Notes: a model not told the origin generated them from the letters alone. 64,000 nucleotides of DNA from Testudinibacter crocodili (GCA_006228005.1 VDHG01000017.1:1-64000), one strand, 5' to 3'. Positions 43,304 to 52,590 are shown, numbered from the stretch's first letter. A program made the numbers and translations.

Positions 43304-44293
43304 TTATTTGGCTGTATTTTTAAATTGTTGATTCAAAAAATCAATGATCAACTTGATCACTTGCGGCTGCGCCCAGTAAACACCGGCATGATCTGCATTT
43401 TTAATCACATAACGTTGTGCTGAAATCCCTTTTTCTGTTAAGGCGTTAAACAATATTTCAGTTTGGCTGGGTGAGACCAGCATATCAGCATCGCCATGCA
43501 TTAATAAAAACGGTGGCGTATTGGAAGAAATATGGCTAATCGGGTTGGCTTGTGCTGCCAGCTCTGGGTTGGCGCTGACGGCACCACCACTGGCAAACGG
43601 CGGTATTCCGTTTAACATCAAGGCCTCTGAGACATTATCGCCAGCATGCATAGCTTGTATTTCCGGCGAATAATCGGCGCCGATTTGGCTTAGATCAGAT
43701 AAGCCGTACAGATCAATCGCAGCTTGCACAGTGCTGCTTTGATCCAGATTTTCGCCCACATCAAATTGGCGATCACCATTGGTGGCGGCGGCTAATGCGG
43801 CAAAATATCCCCCGGCGGACTCACCCATAATCGCAATCTTATCTTTATCAATACCAAATTCATCGGCATGGGCGCGCAAATAGCGCACTGCCGATTTCAC
43901 GTCCAGCAAGGGTTCTGGGAATTTACCTTGCGGAATATGGCGATATTCAATGCTGGCGACCACATAACCGGCTTCAGCAATCGCCAAGCGCTGTTGAATG
44001 TAATTAGCTTTCGGCGACATCAGAAAACCGCCACCGGTGACGAACAGCACGGCAGGCAGTTTGGTATCACTTTGTGGTTGCAAAATGTCCATTTTAAGAT
44101 TCAGCGGGTATCCCATGGCTTTCGGTTGCGCATAGGTGATGTCCTGCCATTGATTGACCAACGGTTTTTCTGCTGCGATTTCAATCAGGGTGCTTTGTGG
44201 CAGGGGCGGCGTGAGGTTGGCAGCCAGCGCAAATGGTAGCGTTAATAATGTGATGCTAAGCCATTTTGCCCACTGTGGTCGATGTCGTTGCAT
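43304..44293 (-). CDS. secreted alpha/beta-hydrolase esterase (BD-FAE/HSL type)
   Basis: 329 residues with a signal peptide (WLSITLLTLPFALAANL). The esterase motifs are PAVLFVTGGGFLMSPKANYI (oxyanion GGG), SIEYRHIPQGKFPEPLLDVK, KIAIMGESAGGYFAALAAAT with nucleophile Ser in GESAG, acid in LLMHGDADMLVSP and His in NADHAGVYW. This is the pattern of carbohydrate-esterase-like and kynurenine-formamidase-like hydrolases. It precedes the MuiA gene by 23 nt in the same direction and follows slyD after two hairpins. It is the fourth hydrolase within 7 kb; the substrate is unknown. Confidence 0.82.
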   Translation of the reverse strand: MQRHRPQWAKWLSITLLTLPFALAANLTPPLPQSTLIEIAAEKPLVNQWQDITYAQPKAMGYPLNLKMDILQPQSDTKLPAVLFVTGGGFLMSPKANYIQQRLAIAEAGYVVASIEYRHIPQGKFPEPLLDVKSAVRYLRAHADEFGIDKDKIAIMGESAGGYFAALAAATNGDRQFDVGENLDQSSTVQAAIDLYGLSDLSQIGADYSPEIQAMHAGDNVSEALMLNGIPPFASGGAVSANPELAAQANPISHISSNTPPFLLMHGDADMLVSPSQTEILFNALTEKGISAQRYVIKNADHAGVYWAQPQVIKLIIDFLNQQFKNTAK

Positions 44294-44343
44294 AAAAAAT
44301 TCTCCTGCTTAAAACTTGAATTATATAATTTATCATTACTTTG

Positions 44344-44369
44344 ACCGCACTTTTAACATAAAGTGCGGT
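44344..44369. terminator. inverted USS pair
   Basis: ACCGCACTTT and AAAGTGCGGT are separated by TAACAT, a perfect 10-bp stem made of two uptake signals, between slyD and the esterase gene. Confidence 0.75.
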
Positions 44370-44418
44370 AGCGAACAGAGATACGTGCTTCATTGGCATA
44401 TTAGCGTGCCCAACATGC

Positions 44419-44444
44419 AAAAAGATAGCCGTAGCTATCTTTCT
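44419..44444 (-). terminator. intrinsic terminator of slyD
   Basis: AAAGATAGC (44421-44429) and GCTATCTTT (44434-44442) with a CGTA loop. On the minus strand the stem ends in TTTTT, 27 nt past the slyD stop. Confidence 0.75.
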
Positions 44445-44470
44445 GTTTACGATGAGATACAGCAAGCAGA

Positions 44471-45079
44471 TTAGTGCTTGTGTTTACCGCCACAGCACCC
44501 TTCGTGACCGTGGTGGTGGTGATCGTGTCCGTGATGATCGTGGCCATGGTTGTGTCCGCAGCCGCAGCCGTGCCCTTGTTCATCACTGTCGTGACCACCG
44601 CAGCAACCGCCGCCTTCAGCGTGGATATGACCGTGGGAAATCTCTTCCAGTGTTGCTTCACGGGTCGCCACGATTTCTACGTTAAACAGCAGCTCTTGTC
44701 CGGCTAACATATGATTGCCGTCCACCACCACATGCTCGTCGCCCACTTCAGTGATCACCACCGGCAACGGACCGATGTCTGTGTCGGCGATAAAGCGCAT
44801 GCCGACTTCCAAATCATCTACGCCGACAAAGACGTCTTTCGGTACACGTTGCACCATGTTGTCGTTATACTCGCCGTAGCCCTCTTCCGGTTTGACCCGC
44901 ACCTCAAATTTTTCGCCGACTTCACGCCCTTCGATGGCATTTTCCAAGCCGATAACCAGATTATTGTACCCTTGCAAATATTCCAACGGTTGGTTGACCG
45001 GGGCTTCGTCTACTAACACACCATCTTCAGTACGAACTTGATATGCGATACTGACCACTACATTTTTTGCTACTTTCAT
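44471..45079 (-). CDS. slyD: FKBP-type peptidyl-prolyl isomerase / metallochaperone SlyD
   Basis: 202 residues from ATG 45079 (GGCGGAGTTGCCG upstream). The FKBP core split by the IF chaperone domain is clear (MKVAKNVVVSIAYQVRTEDG, DNMVQRVPKDVFVGVDDLEV, HVVVDGNHMLAGQELLFNVE). The C-terminal tail from about 150 is a His/Cys-rich metal-binding region (GGGCCGGHDSDEQGHGCGCG, then HDHHGHDHHHHGHEGCCGG) that binds Ni and other metals and serves nickel-enzyme maturation in other bacteria. The very high CCGG/HxH content encodes a locally repetitive 3' end. Confidence 0.96.
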   Translation of the reverse strand: MKVAKNVVVSIAYQVRTEDGVLVDEAPVNQPLEYLQGYNNLVIGLENAIEGREVGEKFEVRVKPEEGYGEYNDNMVQRVPKDVFVGVDDLEVGMRFIADTDIGPLPVVITEVGDEHVVVDGNHMLAGQELLFNVEIVATREATLEEISHGHIHAEGGGCCGGHDSDEQGHGCGCGHNHGHDHHGHDHHHHGHEGCCGGKHKH

Positions 45080-45141
45080 CGGCAACTCCGCCTTAATTTT
45101 TTATGGATAGAAAGCAGGATTATAACAAATCCTGCTATGAA

Positions 45142-45852
45142 TTAGTCATTTTTCAGATAAATGGTGGCATTCAGCTGAATTTTCAAGTCGGCTAAACCGC
45201 TTTCCACCTGCATGCTCGGTGCTTCGGAGGAAGAGAAAACCGCTTTGCGTTCATAATAAACCGGTTGGCTGTCTACCCCTAGATCGCTCGGACTGCCTAG
45301 ATCCAGATTAGCAATTTGGTAACCCTTTGTTTGTAGATTTTGGCTGATCAGTTCGGCTTTTTGTTTAAATGCCTGCAATGCCTCTTCAGTCATCTGTTTT
45401 TCCAAGCTCTGTTTTTTCTGGTCTGAAAGCGTAAAGCGGATATTTTGTACCGCCAATTGCTCGCTGACGCTGGCAATCAGATCGGAAAGTGCGGTAAAGT
45501 CTTGGCTCTCTAAGGTAATTTCGCCGTAATCAATCCAACCGCTCGCTTTACCTTGTTTATCATAACTGATATTGGTACGACGGTTGGTCATGCCTGTTTG
45601 AATTTGGCGTTTTTTGGCTTCTTCAACTGCGAGATTGAGTTTTTGAGTGACAATCGGACTGACCTCTTTTAAGGTTTTACCGGATTGCTGGGCATAAAGC
45701 ACCACTTGCATCATATCGCGTTCTACTTGGCGTGACACTTGCACTGAAAAACTGACCTGTTGTTCTGGCTTGGTCGATTCAGCAGCTTGTGCCGGCAGCG
45801 CGCTGACCAGCAATAAAATGCCGGAAGTGATAAACCCTTTAACTCTTTTCAT
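45142..45852 (-). CDS. SIMPL-domain (DUF541) periplasmic protein
   Basis: 236 residues with a signal peptide (GFITSGILLLVSALPAQA|AE). The mature protein is a SIMPL domain: VSFSVQVSRQVERDMMQVVL, IVTQKLNLAVEEAKKRQIQT, GWIDYGEITLESQDFTALSD and ASVSEQLAVQNIRFTLS. Family members are periplasmic or outer-membrane-associated proteins of uncertain role, some linked to oxidative-stress tolerance. Single gene between dtd and slyD. Confidence 0.83.
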   Translation of the reverse strand: MKRVKGFITSGILLLVSALPAQAAESTKPEQQVSFSVQVSRQVERDMMQVVLYAQQSGKTLKEVSPIVTQKLNLAVEEAKKRQIQTGMTNRRTNISYDKQGKASGWIDYGEITLESQDFTALSDLIASVSEQLAVQNIRFTLSDQKKQSLEKQMTEEALQAFKQKAELISQNLQTKGYQIANLDLGSPSDLGVDSQPVYYERKAVFSSSEAPSMQVESGLADLKIQLNATIYLKND

Positions 45853-45882
45853 ATTGATTTCCTTAATAAAAATAGCATATTG

Positions 45883-46317
45883 TTAAACCTGCAGCCAAAA
45901 CGTCACCGGACCGTCATTGATTAAGCTGACTTGCATCTCTGCAGCAAATCTTCCGCATGCGGTGTTGATCTGCTGGCTACACTGTTGACTGAAATAATCA
46001 TACAGCTGTTCCGCCAGCTGTGGCGATGCATCGTTGGAAAAACTGGGGCGCAAGCCTTTGTTGGTATCCGCTGCCAATGTAAACTGAGACACCACTAACA
46101 CGCTTCCGTTCGCTTGCTTGACATTTAAATTCATTTTGCCGTCTTGATCGGCAAACACTCGATAAGCCAATACTTTATCCAATAAGCGTTTGGCTTTTTC
46201 GCTATTGTCGTCTTTTTCCACGCCGAGCAGCACCAGCAAACCGCACTTTATCTCACCAACGGTTTGTCCTTCAATGCTGACTGAAGCTTGTTTAACTCTT
46301 TGAATCAATGCGATCAT
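45883..46317 (-). CDS. dtd: D-aminoacyl-tRNA deacylase Dtd
   Basis: 144 residues from ATG 46317, the family's usual length. Removes D-amino acids (and glycine from tRNA-Ala) from mischarged t[23 protein letters not shown] is the standard start; the two active-site motifs are [11 protein letters not shown] (SQFTL) and [11 protein letters not shown] (NxGPVT). Its first 26 nt overlap the 3' end of the upstream yihY-type gene, so translation is coupled. Confidence 0.95.
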   Translation of the reverse strand: MIALIQRVKQASVSIEGQTVGEIKCGLLVLLGVEKDDNSEKAKRLLDKVLAYRVFADQDGKMNLNVKQANGSVLVVSQFTLAADTNKGLRPSFSNDASPQLAEQLYDYFSQQCSQQINTACGRFAAEMQVSLINDGPVTFWLQV

Positions 46318-47260
46318 TTTTTTGTTGTTCTCCGTTATCAGGTGCAGTTTGCGTAGCAATTTTTTGTGTTAAACGTTGCAACTCTTCGGATAGTTTTTGT
46401 TGTTTATTTTGCGACTCTTTATGCAAGTCCAATTGCCCGGTGTGGACCAAATGGAAATCTTCCAGCACTGCTGTCAATTGCGCCCCCAGTAACACAAAAG
46501 TCCAACTCAATTGAATCCACAGCAGCAGAATCGGCAGCGTCGCTAAGGCGCCATAAATCAGTTGGTAAGACGGAAAGGCAGTCATGTACCAAGTGAATCC
46601 TTTTTTGCCAAGAGTAAAAAAGATGGCGGCAACCAACGCACCGATCATCGCATAACGCAGATTAACTTTGGTGTTCGGTACCACGGTATAAATCAGGGTA
46701 AAGGCGAGCCAAGTCAAGATAAACGGTACCAGACTGAGCAATTTGGTGCCGAAAGACATCACCGTTTGATGGCTAAAAAATTGAATAGAAAAAATGTAAG
46801 AACTGACAATCAGACTGACCGCGAGGAACAGCGGGCCAAGGGTTAAAATCATCCAATATATTGCAAAAGAAAACAACGGCGTGCGCGAATTGGTGTTCGG
46901 CCAAATATCATTCAACGTGCGGTCGATGGAAGAGATCAACATCAACGCTACCACGATCAAACCGATCACGCCGATACCGCTCATTTTTTTCGAGTTGGCG
47001 ACAAATTCGTTTAAATATTGTTGCAGCACGCCACCGGTTTCCGGTGCAAAATTGTCAAAAATCAGACTTTGTATTTGCCCGCTGACTTCGTTAAACACCG
47101 GAAAGGCAGCAAAAATCGCCAACACCACCATCATCAACGGCACTAGCGCCAGCATGGTGCTGTAGGTCAAATAGCCCGCCGCCATATTCAGTTTGTTTTC
47201 ATTAAAACGGTGCCAAAATAGTTTGAGAAAAATCAATAGTTGTGAAAAAAAACGTATCAT
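46292..47260 (-). CDS. YihY/BrkB-family inner membrane protein
   Basis: 322 residues with six predicted membrane helices, starting [27 protein letters not shown] and containing the family motifs [40 protein letters not shown] and [12 protein letters not shown]. The C-terminal 55 residues are hydrophilic and Gln/Lys-rich. The family was once mislabelled RNase BN; its real function is not settled. Overlaps dtd at its 3' end. Confidence 0.9.
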   Translation of the reverse strand: MIRFFSQLLIFLKLFWHRFNENKLNMAAGYLTYSTMLALVPLMMVVLAIFAAFPVFNEVSGQIQSLIFDNFAPETGGVLQQYLNEFVANSKKMSGIGVIGLIVVALMLISSIDRTLNDIWPNTNSRTPLFSFAIYWMILTLGPLFLAVSLIVSSYIFSIQFFSHQTVMSFGTKLLSLVPFILTWLAFTLIYTVVPNTKVNLRYAMIGALVAAIFFTLGKKGFTWYMTAFPSYQLIYGALATLPILLLWIQLSWTFVLLGAQLTAVLEDFHLVHTGQLDLHKESQNKQQKLSEELQRLTQKIATQTAPDNGEQQKNDRIDSKS

Positions 47261-47275
47261 TATTTGATCCTTGTG

Positions 47276-47833
47276 TCAGCTTGCCAGCCAGTTGCGCAAC
47301 ATCTGCTCCCCGTGTTCAGTGATAAAGGATTCAGGGTGAAATTGCACCCCAAAAATCGGCAAAGTGCGGTGCTGCATCGCCAGCAACGTGCCGTCTTGAT
47401 CGACAGCCGTTGCTTGCAGGCATGGCGGCAAATTTTTAATTGCCCACGAATGGTAAAGCCCTATCTTAAAGGATTGTGGCAGGTTTTTAAACAGTAAGCT
47501 GTCGTCAGTTTGCCGCAATACCGCACTTCGCCCATGCCGAATCTGCGCCAAATTGTACAACTCGCCACCAAAAAACTGACATAGGGTCTGATGTCCCAAG
47601 CACACCCCAAGTATCGATTTTTGCTGATGATAGCGGTGTAAAACTTCAAATAATTGCGGATATGCCGACGGCACATCCGGCCCAGGCGAAATCAACAGAT
47701 GGCTAAATGCCACCACTGCGTCTAAATCCACGTTTTCGGTATCACACACCTGCATCTCCAGTCCCTCAATCCGCCGCAGCAAATCGACCAGATTATAGGT
47801 GAAAGAGTCATGGTTGTTGATGATCAGTAGCAT
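47276..47833 (-). CDS. pabA: glutamine amidotransferase, PabA/TrpG type
   Basis: 185 residues from ATG 47833. Class I glutamine amidotransferase that supplies ammonia to chorismate-using enzymes. MLLIINNHDSFTYNLVDLLR and LLISPGPDVPSAYPQLFEVL precede the catalytic Cys in KSILGVCLGHQTLCQFFGGEL; His/Glu are in IFGVQFHPESF. No pabB or trpE is in the window, so aminodeoxychorismate (folate) and anthranilate (tryptophan) synthesis cannot be distinguished from sequence alone. Starts 2 nt after the stop of the Fic gene, an unusual pairing. Confidence 0.85.
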   Translation of the reverse strand: MLLIINNHDSFTYNLVDLLRRIEGLEMQVCDTENVDLDAVVAFSHLLISPGPDVPSAYPQLFEVLHRYHQQKSILGVCLGHQTLCQFFGGELYNLAQIRHGRSAVLRQTDDSLLFKNLPQSFKIGLYHSWAIKNLPPCLQATAVDQDGTLLAMQHRTLPIFGVQFHPESFITEHGEQMLRNWLAS

Positions 47834-47835
47834 GC

Positions 47836-48834
47836 TTATCCTTTTGTTTTCACTTCCCAAGCCCCGTTTTTTTTGGCACCGTGAAAGGTGAGTTTGCCTT
47901 GCTGTTTTAGTTTGGCTACCGCACGTTCGACCGCACTTGATGAGCGGTTAATCTGCTTGGCGACTTCGGATAGGGTTAGGTTGGGATTCTGTTGCAATAA
48001 TAGAAGAATTTTTTCAGGCGTTTTTACCTGCGTTTCTACCGGCGTTTTTTCCTGCGTTTTCATCGGTATTGCTTCGGTGAGAATCGCTTGTTGTAGTGCA
48101 GATTGCAATGTATCCAGTAAAAATTCAATAAATGTCGAACAATCCGCTGTAAGATCCGCTTGATTGAGAAGGCGATAATATTCTGGTTGATGATGCTTAA
48201 TCATAGTTTCAACCGGTAAATAAGCCAATAATGGATGCCAACGGCTTAAAATAAGGGTTTGCCATAAACGCCCGATGCGTCCGTTGCCATCGCTAAACGG
48301 ATGGATAAACTCCAATTCATAATGGAAGGCAGTGGATGCAATGAGCGGGTGGGCATCGGTATTGGCAAGCCACGCTAAGAGCTGCGCCATTAAGCGAGGG
48401 ACTTGAGTCACCGGTGGCGCCATATGTACCAATTTTTCACCACGATAAATACCGACACCCTGGTTACGCCATTGGCCGGCATCAGTAATCAGTCCATACA
48501 TTAACATACGGTGCGCTTCTAATAAATCCTCTGCACGATAGGGTTGCCAGTGTGGTATGGCTTCATAAGCCGCGAAAGCATTGTGTACTTCCTGAATTTC
48601 TTTTGCAGTGCCTAGCACAGTTTTCCCTTCGATTACCGCAGTTACTTGTTCTAAGGTTAGCGTGTTATGCTCAACGGCCAGGGAAGCTTGTATCGTTCTG
48701 ATGCGATTTTCTCGGCGTAGTATCGGTACTAAGCCGTTAGGATTGCCCGCTGACCAGCGTCCCAGTAATTCAGAAATAGATGCCACTAGGCTTATCATTT
48801 TGTGGGTTAACTGAAATGGCGGAGAGTAGGGCAT
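47836..48834 (-). CDS. Fic-domain protein with N-terminal inhibitory motif and C-terminal winged HTH
   Basis: 332 residues. The Fic motif FIHPFSDGNGRIGRL (His178) predicts transfer of AMP from ATP to a target hydroxyl. The N-terminal segment SLAVEHN (Ser51, Glu55, Asn57) fits the (S/T)xxxE(G/N) inhibitory helix, here as class II, so the enzyme should be self-inhibited at rest. After the Fic domain a short repetitive linker (KTQEKTPVETQVKTPEK, about 259-275) leads into a winged helix (NLTLSEVAKQINRSSSAVER). Targets are unknown; similar Fic-HTH proteins may regulate their own gene. In the same transcript as the pabA-type gene. Confidence 0.88.
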   Translation of the reverse strand: MPYSPPFQLTHKMISLVASISELLGRWSAGNPNGLVPILRRENRIRTIQASLAVEHNTLTLEQVTAVIEGKTVLGTAKEIQEVHNAFAAYEAIPHWQPYRAEDLLEAHRMLMYGLITDAGQWRNQGVGIYRGEKLVHMAPPVTQVPRLMAQLLAWLANTDAHPLIASTAFHYELEFIHPFSDGNGRIGRLWQTLILSRWHPLLAYLPVETMIKHHQPEYYRLLNQADLTADCSTFIEFLLDTLQSALQQAILTEAIPMKTQEKTPVETQVKTPEKILLLLQQNPNLTLSEVAKQINRSSSAVERAVAKLKQQGKLTFHGAKKNGAWEVKTKG

Positions 48835-48935
48835 CCGATATCCTTAGGGTCTGTTGTTTAATTTTATCTTCGATTTGTGTTTTGGCAGCACCATTTTATC
48901 CATAAATTTAAATAACTGCCAACCGCACGTTGTGT

Positions 48936-49568
48936 TTACTCAATCCCAACTAGCTTATGGGTTTGCAAACTCAGTTGCCATTTAGGGCGCTTGCCGGATA
49001 ACGCTTCGGGGCGTTGGTTGAGTTCGCCCAGTTTGCGAATTGTATCCAGTAAATTCATTTCGCCCTGTTGTTCGCAAGGCGAGAGGTAATAGTGATCAGC
49101 TTGCATCTGTTGTTCAAGCTGCTGGCAGAACGGCAGAATGTCGCCGTCGTTGACGATCCGTATTTCGTGTGCAAACGGGATACCACGCTGCTGATATTTG
49201 TGTTGATACAGTCGTTTCGGGCTGGTGGCGATGTAGTCGATTTGTGGCGGAGTCGGTTTTAAGCCGTTGGTCTCGATTGCCAAAAAATAGCCGTCGGCTT
49301 TGAGTTCGTCGAGCAACACCGTCAATTTTGGTTGAATTGTCGGTTCACCGCCGGTGATGATGATGTTTTTCGCTGTGTATGACCGCACTTTTTGTATAAT
49401 CTGGTTCAACGTCCACCGTGTAAAGCGATTGTAGTCGGTGTCACACCACGGGCAGGCGAGGTTGCATTTGCCGAAGCGGATAAAAATGCTTGGCATGCCG
49501 GTGTTGAAGCCTTCCCCTTGCAGACTTTCAAAGATTTCAACAATATTGTAGTGAATTTCGCTGCTCAT
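48936..49568 (-). CDS. queE: 7-carboxy-7-deazaguanine synthase QueE
   Basis: 210 residues from ATG 49568. Radical SAM enzyme that contracts 6-carboxytetrahydropterin to CDG in queuosine synthesis. The start YNIVEIFESLQGEGFNTGMP and cluster motif FGKCNLACPWCDTDYNRF (CX3CX2C) are diagnostic, with IIITGGEPTIQP and FLAIETNGLKP following. A GTG at 49601 in the same frame would overlap queD; I prefer the ATG because it aligns with family starts, though the Shine-Dalgarno is weak. Last gene of queC-queD-queE. Confidence 0.94.
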   Translation of the reverse strand: MSSEIHYNIVEIFESLQGEGFNTGMPSIFIRFGKCNLACPWCDTDYNRFTRWTLNQIIQKVRSYTAKNIIITGGEPTIQPKLTVLLDELKADGYFLAIETNGLKPTPPQIDYIATSPKRLYQHKYQQRGIPFAHEIRIVNDGDILPFCQQLEQQMQADHYYLSPCEQQGEMNLLDTIRKLGELNQRPEALSGKRPKWQLSLQTHKLVGIE

Positions 49569-49578
49569 TTGGTGTCCG

Positions 49579-50007
49579 TTATTGGTTACAAGAGTATTCA
49601 CAAAATGAAGTCGGCGTTTCCCACAAACGCACAGCAGAAATTGGCAAACCCGCTTGTTGCAGCCGTTGGAAAATAAATTGCGACATTAATTCGGCGGTGG
49701 TGCGGTAGGGTAGGGCAAACACTTTGGAATCCAATTCTTGCAATAAGCGGGCAACTTTGCTTTCTTTTTCGCTATTTTCATCGAAGATAAATGCATGATC
49801 CATCGGTTTGATGATCAGCTCATTTACCGTATTTTTCAGATCACTGTAGTCCATCACCATACCGCACTTTGCCGGATCGGTCAGTAGCGGTGCACAGAGT
49901 TCAATTTGCAGTTTATAGGTGTGTCCGTGCAGGTTTTTGCATTTACCGTCATGTCCATCGAGCATATGCGCCATATCAAAACTAAATTCTTTGCTGATTT
50001 TAAACAT
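49579..50007 (-). CDS. queD: 6-carboxy-5,6,7,8-tetrahydropterin synthase QueD
   Basis: 142 residues. Converts dihydroneopterin triphosphate to 6-carboxytetrahydropterin. Active-site features are [24 protein letters not shown] (zinc His residues and catalytic Cys), [23 protein letters not shown] and [13 protein letters not shown]. It overlaps queC by 8 nt upstream. Confidence 0.95.
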   Translation of the reverse strand: MFKISKEFSFDMAHMLDGHDGKCKNLHGHTYKLQIELCAPLLTDPAKCGMVMDYSDLKNTVNELIIKPMDHAFIFDENSEKESKVARLLQELDSKVFALPYRTTAELMSQFIFQRLQQAGLPISAVRLWETPTSFCEYSCNQ

Positions 50008-50668
50008 GGTGCGCCTCTTTTTCTGTCAAGTATTCATTCAAGCCTTTTTCGCGTAATTTGCAACTCGGGCATTCGTGGCAACCGCCCTCGACGCCGAGAT
50101 AGCAGGTGTGGGTGTGCTGCCGTACATAATCTAAGCCATCTAATTGATCGGCAAGCGCCCAGGTCTGTTTTTTGTCCAGATACATCAATGGTGTTTTAAT
50201 ATTGAAGTTGTAATCCATTGCCAGATTGAGGGTGACGTTCATCGATTTGACAAATACATCGCGACAGTCGGGATAACCGCTGAAATCGGTTTCGCACACA
50301 CCGGTGATGATGTCGTGAATGCCTTGTCCTTTGGCATAAATCGCGGCATAGAGCAGAAATAGTGCATTGCGTCCGTCGACAAAGGTATTCGGCATATCAT
50401 CGTTCTCTTCTATGACCGCACTTTGATCCATCAGGGCGTTAGTCGTGATGGCTTTGATTACGCTAGTGTCGATCAAGGTTTGTTTTACGCCGAGATCGCG
50501 TGCGATCCATTGCGCTTTTTCCAGTTCAATTGCGTGGCGTTGTCCGTATTGAAAGGTCACGGCTTCGACATTTTCTTTGCCGTACTCGTGAATTGCCTGT
50601 AGCAGGCAGGTGGTGGAATCTTGTCCGCCGGAGAAGATTACCAGCGCTTTTTTGGTGTTATTTTGCAT
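50000..50668 (-). CDS. queC: 7-cyano-7-deazaguanine synthase QueC
   Basis: 222 residues. ATP-dependent conversion of CDG to preQ0. PP-loop [18 protein letters not shown] (SGGxDS), [33 protein letters not shown] and the zinc-binding [18 protein letters not shown] identify it. First gene of the queuosine operon and preceded by a preQ1-I riboswitch whose 3' end contains the Shine-Dalgarno. Confidence 0.96.
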   Translation of the reverse strand: MQNNTKKALVIFSGGQDSTTCLLQAIHEYGKENVEAVTFQYGQRHAIELEKAQWIARDLGVKQTLIDTSVIKAITTNALMDQSAVIEENDDMPNTFVDGRNALFLLYAAIYAKGQGIHDIITGVCETDFSGYPDCRDVFVKSMNVTLNLAMDYNFNIKTPLMYLDKKQTWALADQLDGLDYVRQHTHTCYLGVEGGCHECPSCKLREKGLNEYLTEKEAHHV

Positions 50669-50671
50669 AAT

Positions 50672-50713
50672 TTGTCCTAGTTTTTTTGCGTGGGAGGGTT
50701 ACGAACCACGGTG
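50672..50713 (-). promoter_or_regulatory. preQ1-I riboswitch controlling queCDE
   Basis: On the minus strand, 3-45 nt before queC: CGTGG, then TTCGTAACCCTC, then CCACG, then an A-rich linker and CTAGG (CAAAAAAACTAGGA). This matches preQ1 class I: P1 stem (CGUGG/CCACG), UUC loop and an A-rich tail ending in CUAG that forms the pseudoknot. CTAGGA overlaps the Shine-Dalgarno, so ligand should block translation of queC. Confidence 0.85.
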
Positions 50714-50760
50714 GTTAAAGGCTGGGCATTTTACAGGATTTTATGCGGGAAGCATACTGC

Positions 50761-51030
50761 ACTTTGGTTTTATATCTTTTATTTTAAATTTAACTATCGG
50801 ATTTCGCCGATGGCGACTTACTTTTCTTTGCTTCGCCAAAGAAAAGATAAGCAAAAGAAAGGCGCCCCCAATTGTAGTGCTGATCTTCGCCTTTGCTAAT
50901 TTCTACGGTCAATTTGTAAACTTGCCTGCTGCGCAGACTTCGGACACGACAAATTGACCTTGAAATCTTCACGCAAACGCTCAGGCACTCCAGATGGGGA
51001 ATTGAAAACCAACCGCACCGCACTTTCATT
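50761..51030. other. intergenic sequence with inverted segments, part of the repeat region
   Basis: No gene is seen. TTTCTTTGC...GCCAAAGAAA (50823-50846) forms a hairpin like the main repeat. GGTCAATTTGT (50909-50919) is inverted at ACAAATTGACC (50949-50959). A USS (ACCGCACTTT) lies at 51017-51026. Confidence 0.5.
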
Positions 51031-51257
51031 TTTCTTTTGTTTGAGGAGCGAAGCGACGAGTCTTAAAAATTTTCCGTTAAGCAAATTCACACTAAGCGAA
51101 GATCAGCAGTTCAGTAGGGTGTGCTTTATTCGCTTCGCTCACCCTTCGGGCTGTTGCCAAAGGCAACATTCAAACGCAAGCGTTTGTCTTTGCCTACTTT
51201 TCTTTGCACAAGCAAAGAAAAGTATGGTCGCCGTCGAGGCGAAAAAGCGATAGTGAT
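51031..51257. repeat. hairpin-rich dispersed intergenic repeat, copy 1
   Basis: About 220 bp shared with 52771-53004 in the same orientation. Contains GTTGCC-AAA-GGCAAC, CAAACGC-AA-GCGTTTG and TACTTTTCTTTGC-ACAA-GCAAAGAAAAGTA (51195-51224). Short frames through it are not genes. Confidence 0.85.
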
Positions 51258-51294
51258 AAAAAAAGCAAATCGTCATCGGCGAAATCCGGTGGCG

Positions 51295-52590
51295 TTATTC
51301 GGCTTTCTCGTGTGGTAAAACCAAATTGAGCGTGAGAGCTAACAATGAACCGACGGTGATGCCGGAGCCGAAAATCTCTTTTACGAACGATGGCAGTTTG
51401 TCCAAAATTTCCGGGCGGGTGGTGACGGCTAGACCACAGCCGATGGAGATGGCGATAATCAAACCGTTGCGTTTGTTGCGCTCCACCTTATCCAACATCT
51501 GGATGCCAGCGGCGATGATCATGGCAAACATCATCAAGCCGGCGCCGCCTAATACCGGCAGCGGAATTGAGACAATCAGCGCGCCGAAAATTGGGAATAG
51601 CCCTGCGAGCATCAATAACGCTCCCGTAATGGTCACCACATAACGACTGGCAACCCCGGTCAGAGAAATCACGCCGATGTTTTGCGAAAAAGACGAAAAT
51701 GGTGTGGTGGACATCACCGCAGCCAGCGCCGAACCCAAACCGTCGCACAGCACCCCGCCACGCAGGTGTTTGCCGCTAATCTCGGTTTTGGTCGCATTGC
51801 CGAGCGCCAAAAAGTTACCGCTGGATTCGACGATGGTCACTAAATAGGCAATGCTCATGCCGATGATGCCTGAAATCGGGAACGCCAAACCGAAATGCAA
51901 CGGTTGCGGCAGTGCAAATGCCTCCGCTTGCTGCACACCGCTGAAATCGATCCAACCGAGTAAAAGTGCGGTCAGATACCCGGTAAACATACCGATCACA
52001 ATCGCCGCCGCCGAGAAAATGCCCTTGCCCCATTGCACCAGAATCACCACGATGGTTAACACAAAAAATGCCATCGCCAGGTTTTGCGGTGAAGCGTATT
52101 GCTCATCGCCACGTTGCCCACCGGCAAACCAATCGACTGCCACCGGAATCAAACTCAAGCCAATCATCATCACTACTGTACCGGTGACGACAGGTGGAAA
52201 TAGCTTACGGATGGTCGGCATAAAGAAGCTGCCAATAATCATCACCAACGAGCCGACCAGCGACGCCCCTAAAATCCCAGCAACCCCATCTTGGCTAAAA
52301 CCAATTGCCAAGGCGGCGGCAACAAAGGTAAAACTGGTGCCCATCACGCTAGGCAGACGGATACCGATAGGTCCGATACCTTGGCATTGAATCATGGTGA
52401 CCACACCGGAAATCAGCAGTGCCGCATTGACCAGAATAATGGTATCACTGCTCGGCAGTTGCAGCACATTGCCGATCACCAACGGCACGGCGATAATTCC
52501 GCCCAGCGCCGCCAGCAAATGTTGTGCTCCCAGCAATAGGCTTAACAGAAAGGGCGGTTTGTCTTCAACGGAGTAGAGTAGTTTGTTCAT
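51295..52590 (-). CDS. NCS2-family nucleobase permease, probably xanthine/purine type
   Basis: 431 residues, 13-14 hydrophobic helices. Family wording is LGAQHLLAALGGIIAVPLVIG, QCQGIGPIGIRLPSVMGTSF, YLVTIVESSGNFLALG and SSFSQNIGVISLTGVASRYV. The NCS2 signature (Q)NxGxxxxT ends in TG, as in xanthine/urate transporters, rather than TR or TK as in uracil permeases, so a purine substrate is preferred. Monocistronic; two copies of a hairpin repeat flank it on both sides. Confidence 0.87.
   Translation of the reverse strand: MNKLLYSVEDKPPFLLSLLLGAQHLLAALGGIIAVPLVIGNVLQLPSSDTIILVNAALLISGVVTMIQCQGIGPIGIRLPSVMGTSFTFVAAALAIGFSQDGVAGILGASLVGSLVMIIGSFFMPTIRKLFPPVVTGTVVMMIGLSLIPVAVDWFAGGQRGDEQYASPQNLAMAFFVLTIVVILVQWGKGIFSAAAIVIGMFTGYLTALLLGWIDFSGVQQAEAFALPQPLHFGLAFPISGIIGMSIAYLVTIVESSGNFLALGNATKTEISGKHLRGGVLCDGLGSALAAVMSTTPFSSFSQNIGVISLTGVASRYVVTITGALLMLAGLFPIFGALIVSIPLPVLGGAGLMMFAMIIAAGIQMLDKVERNKRNGLIIAISIGCGLAVTTRPEILDKLPSFVKEIFGSGITVGSLLALTLNLVLPHEKAE

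Noticed and set aside
51121..51318. Small open frames through the two hairpin repeats (also 52733-52984)
   Set aside because: They follow a non-coding repeat, differ between copies and have no start signals.
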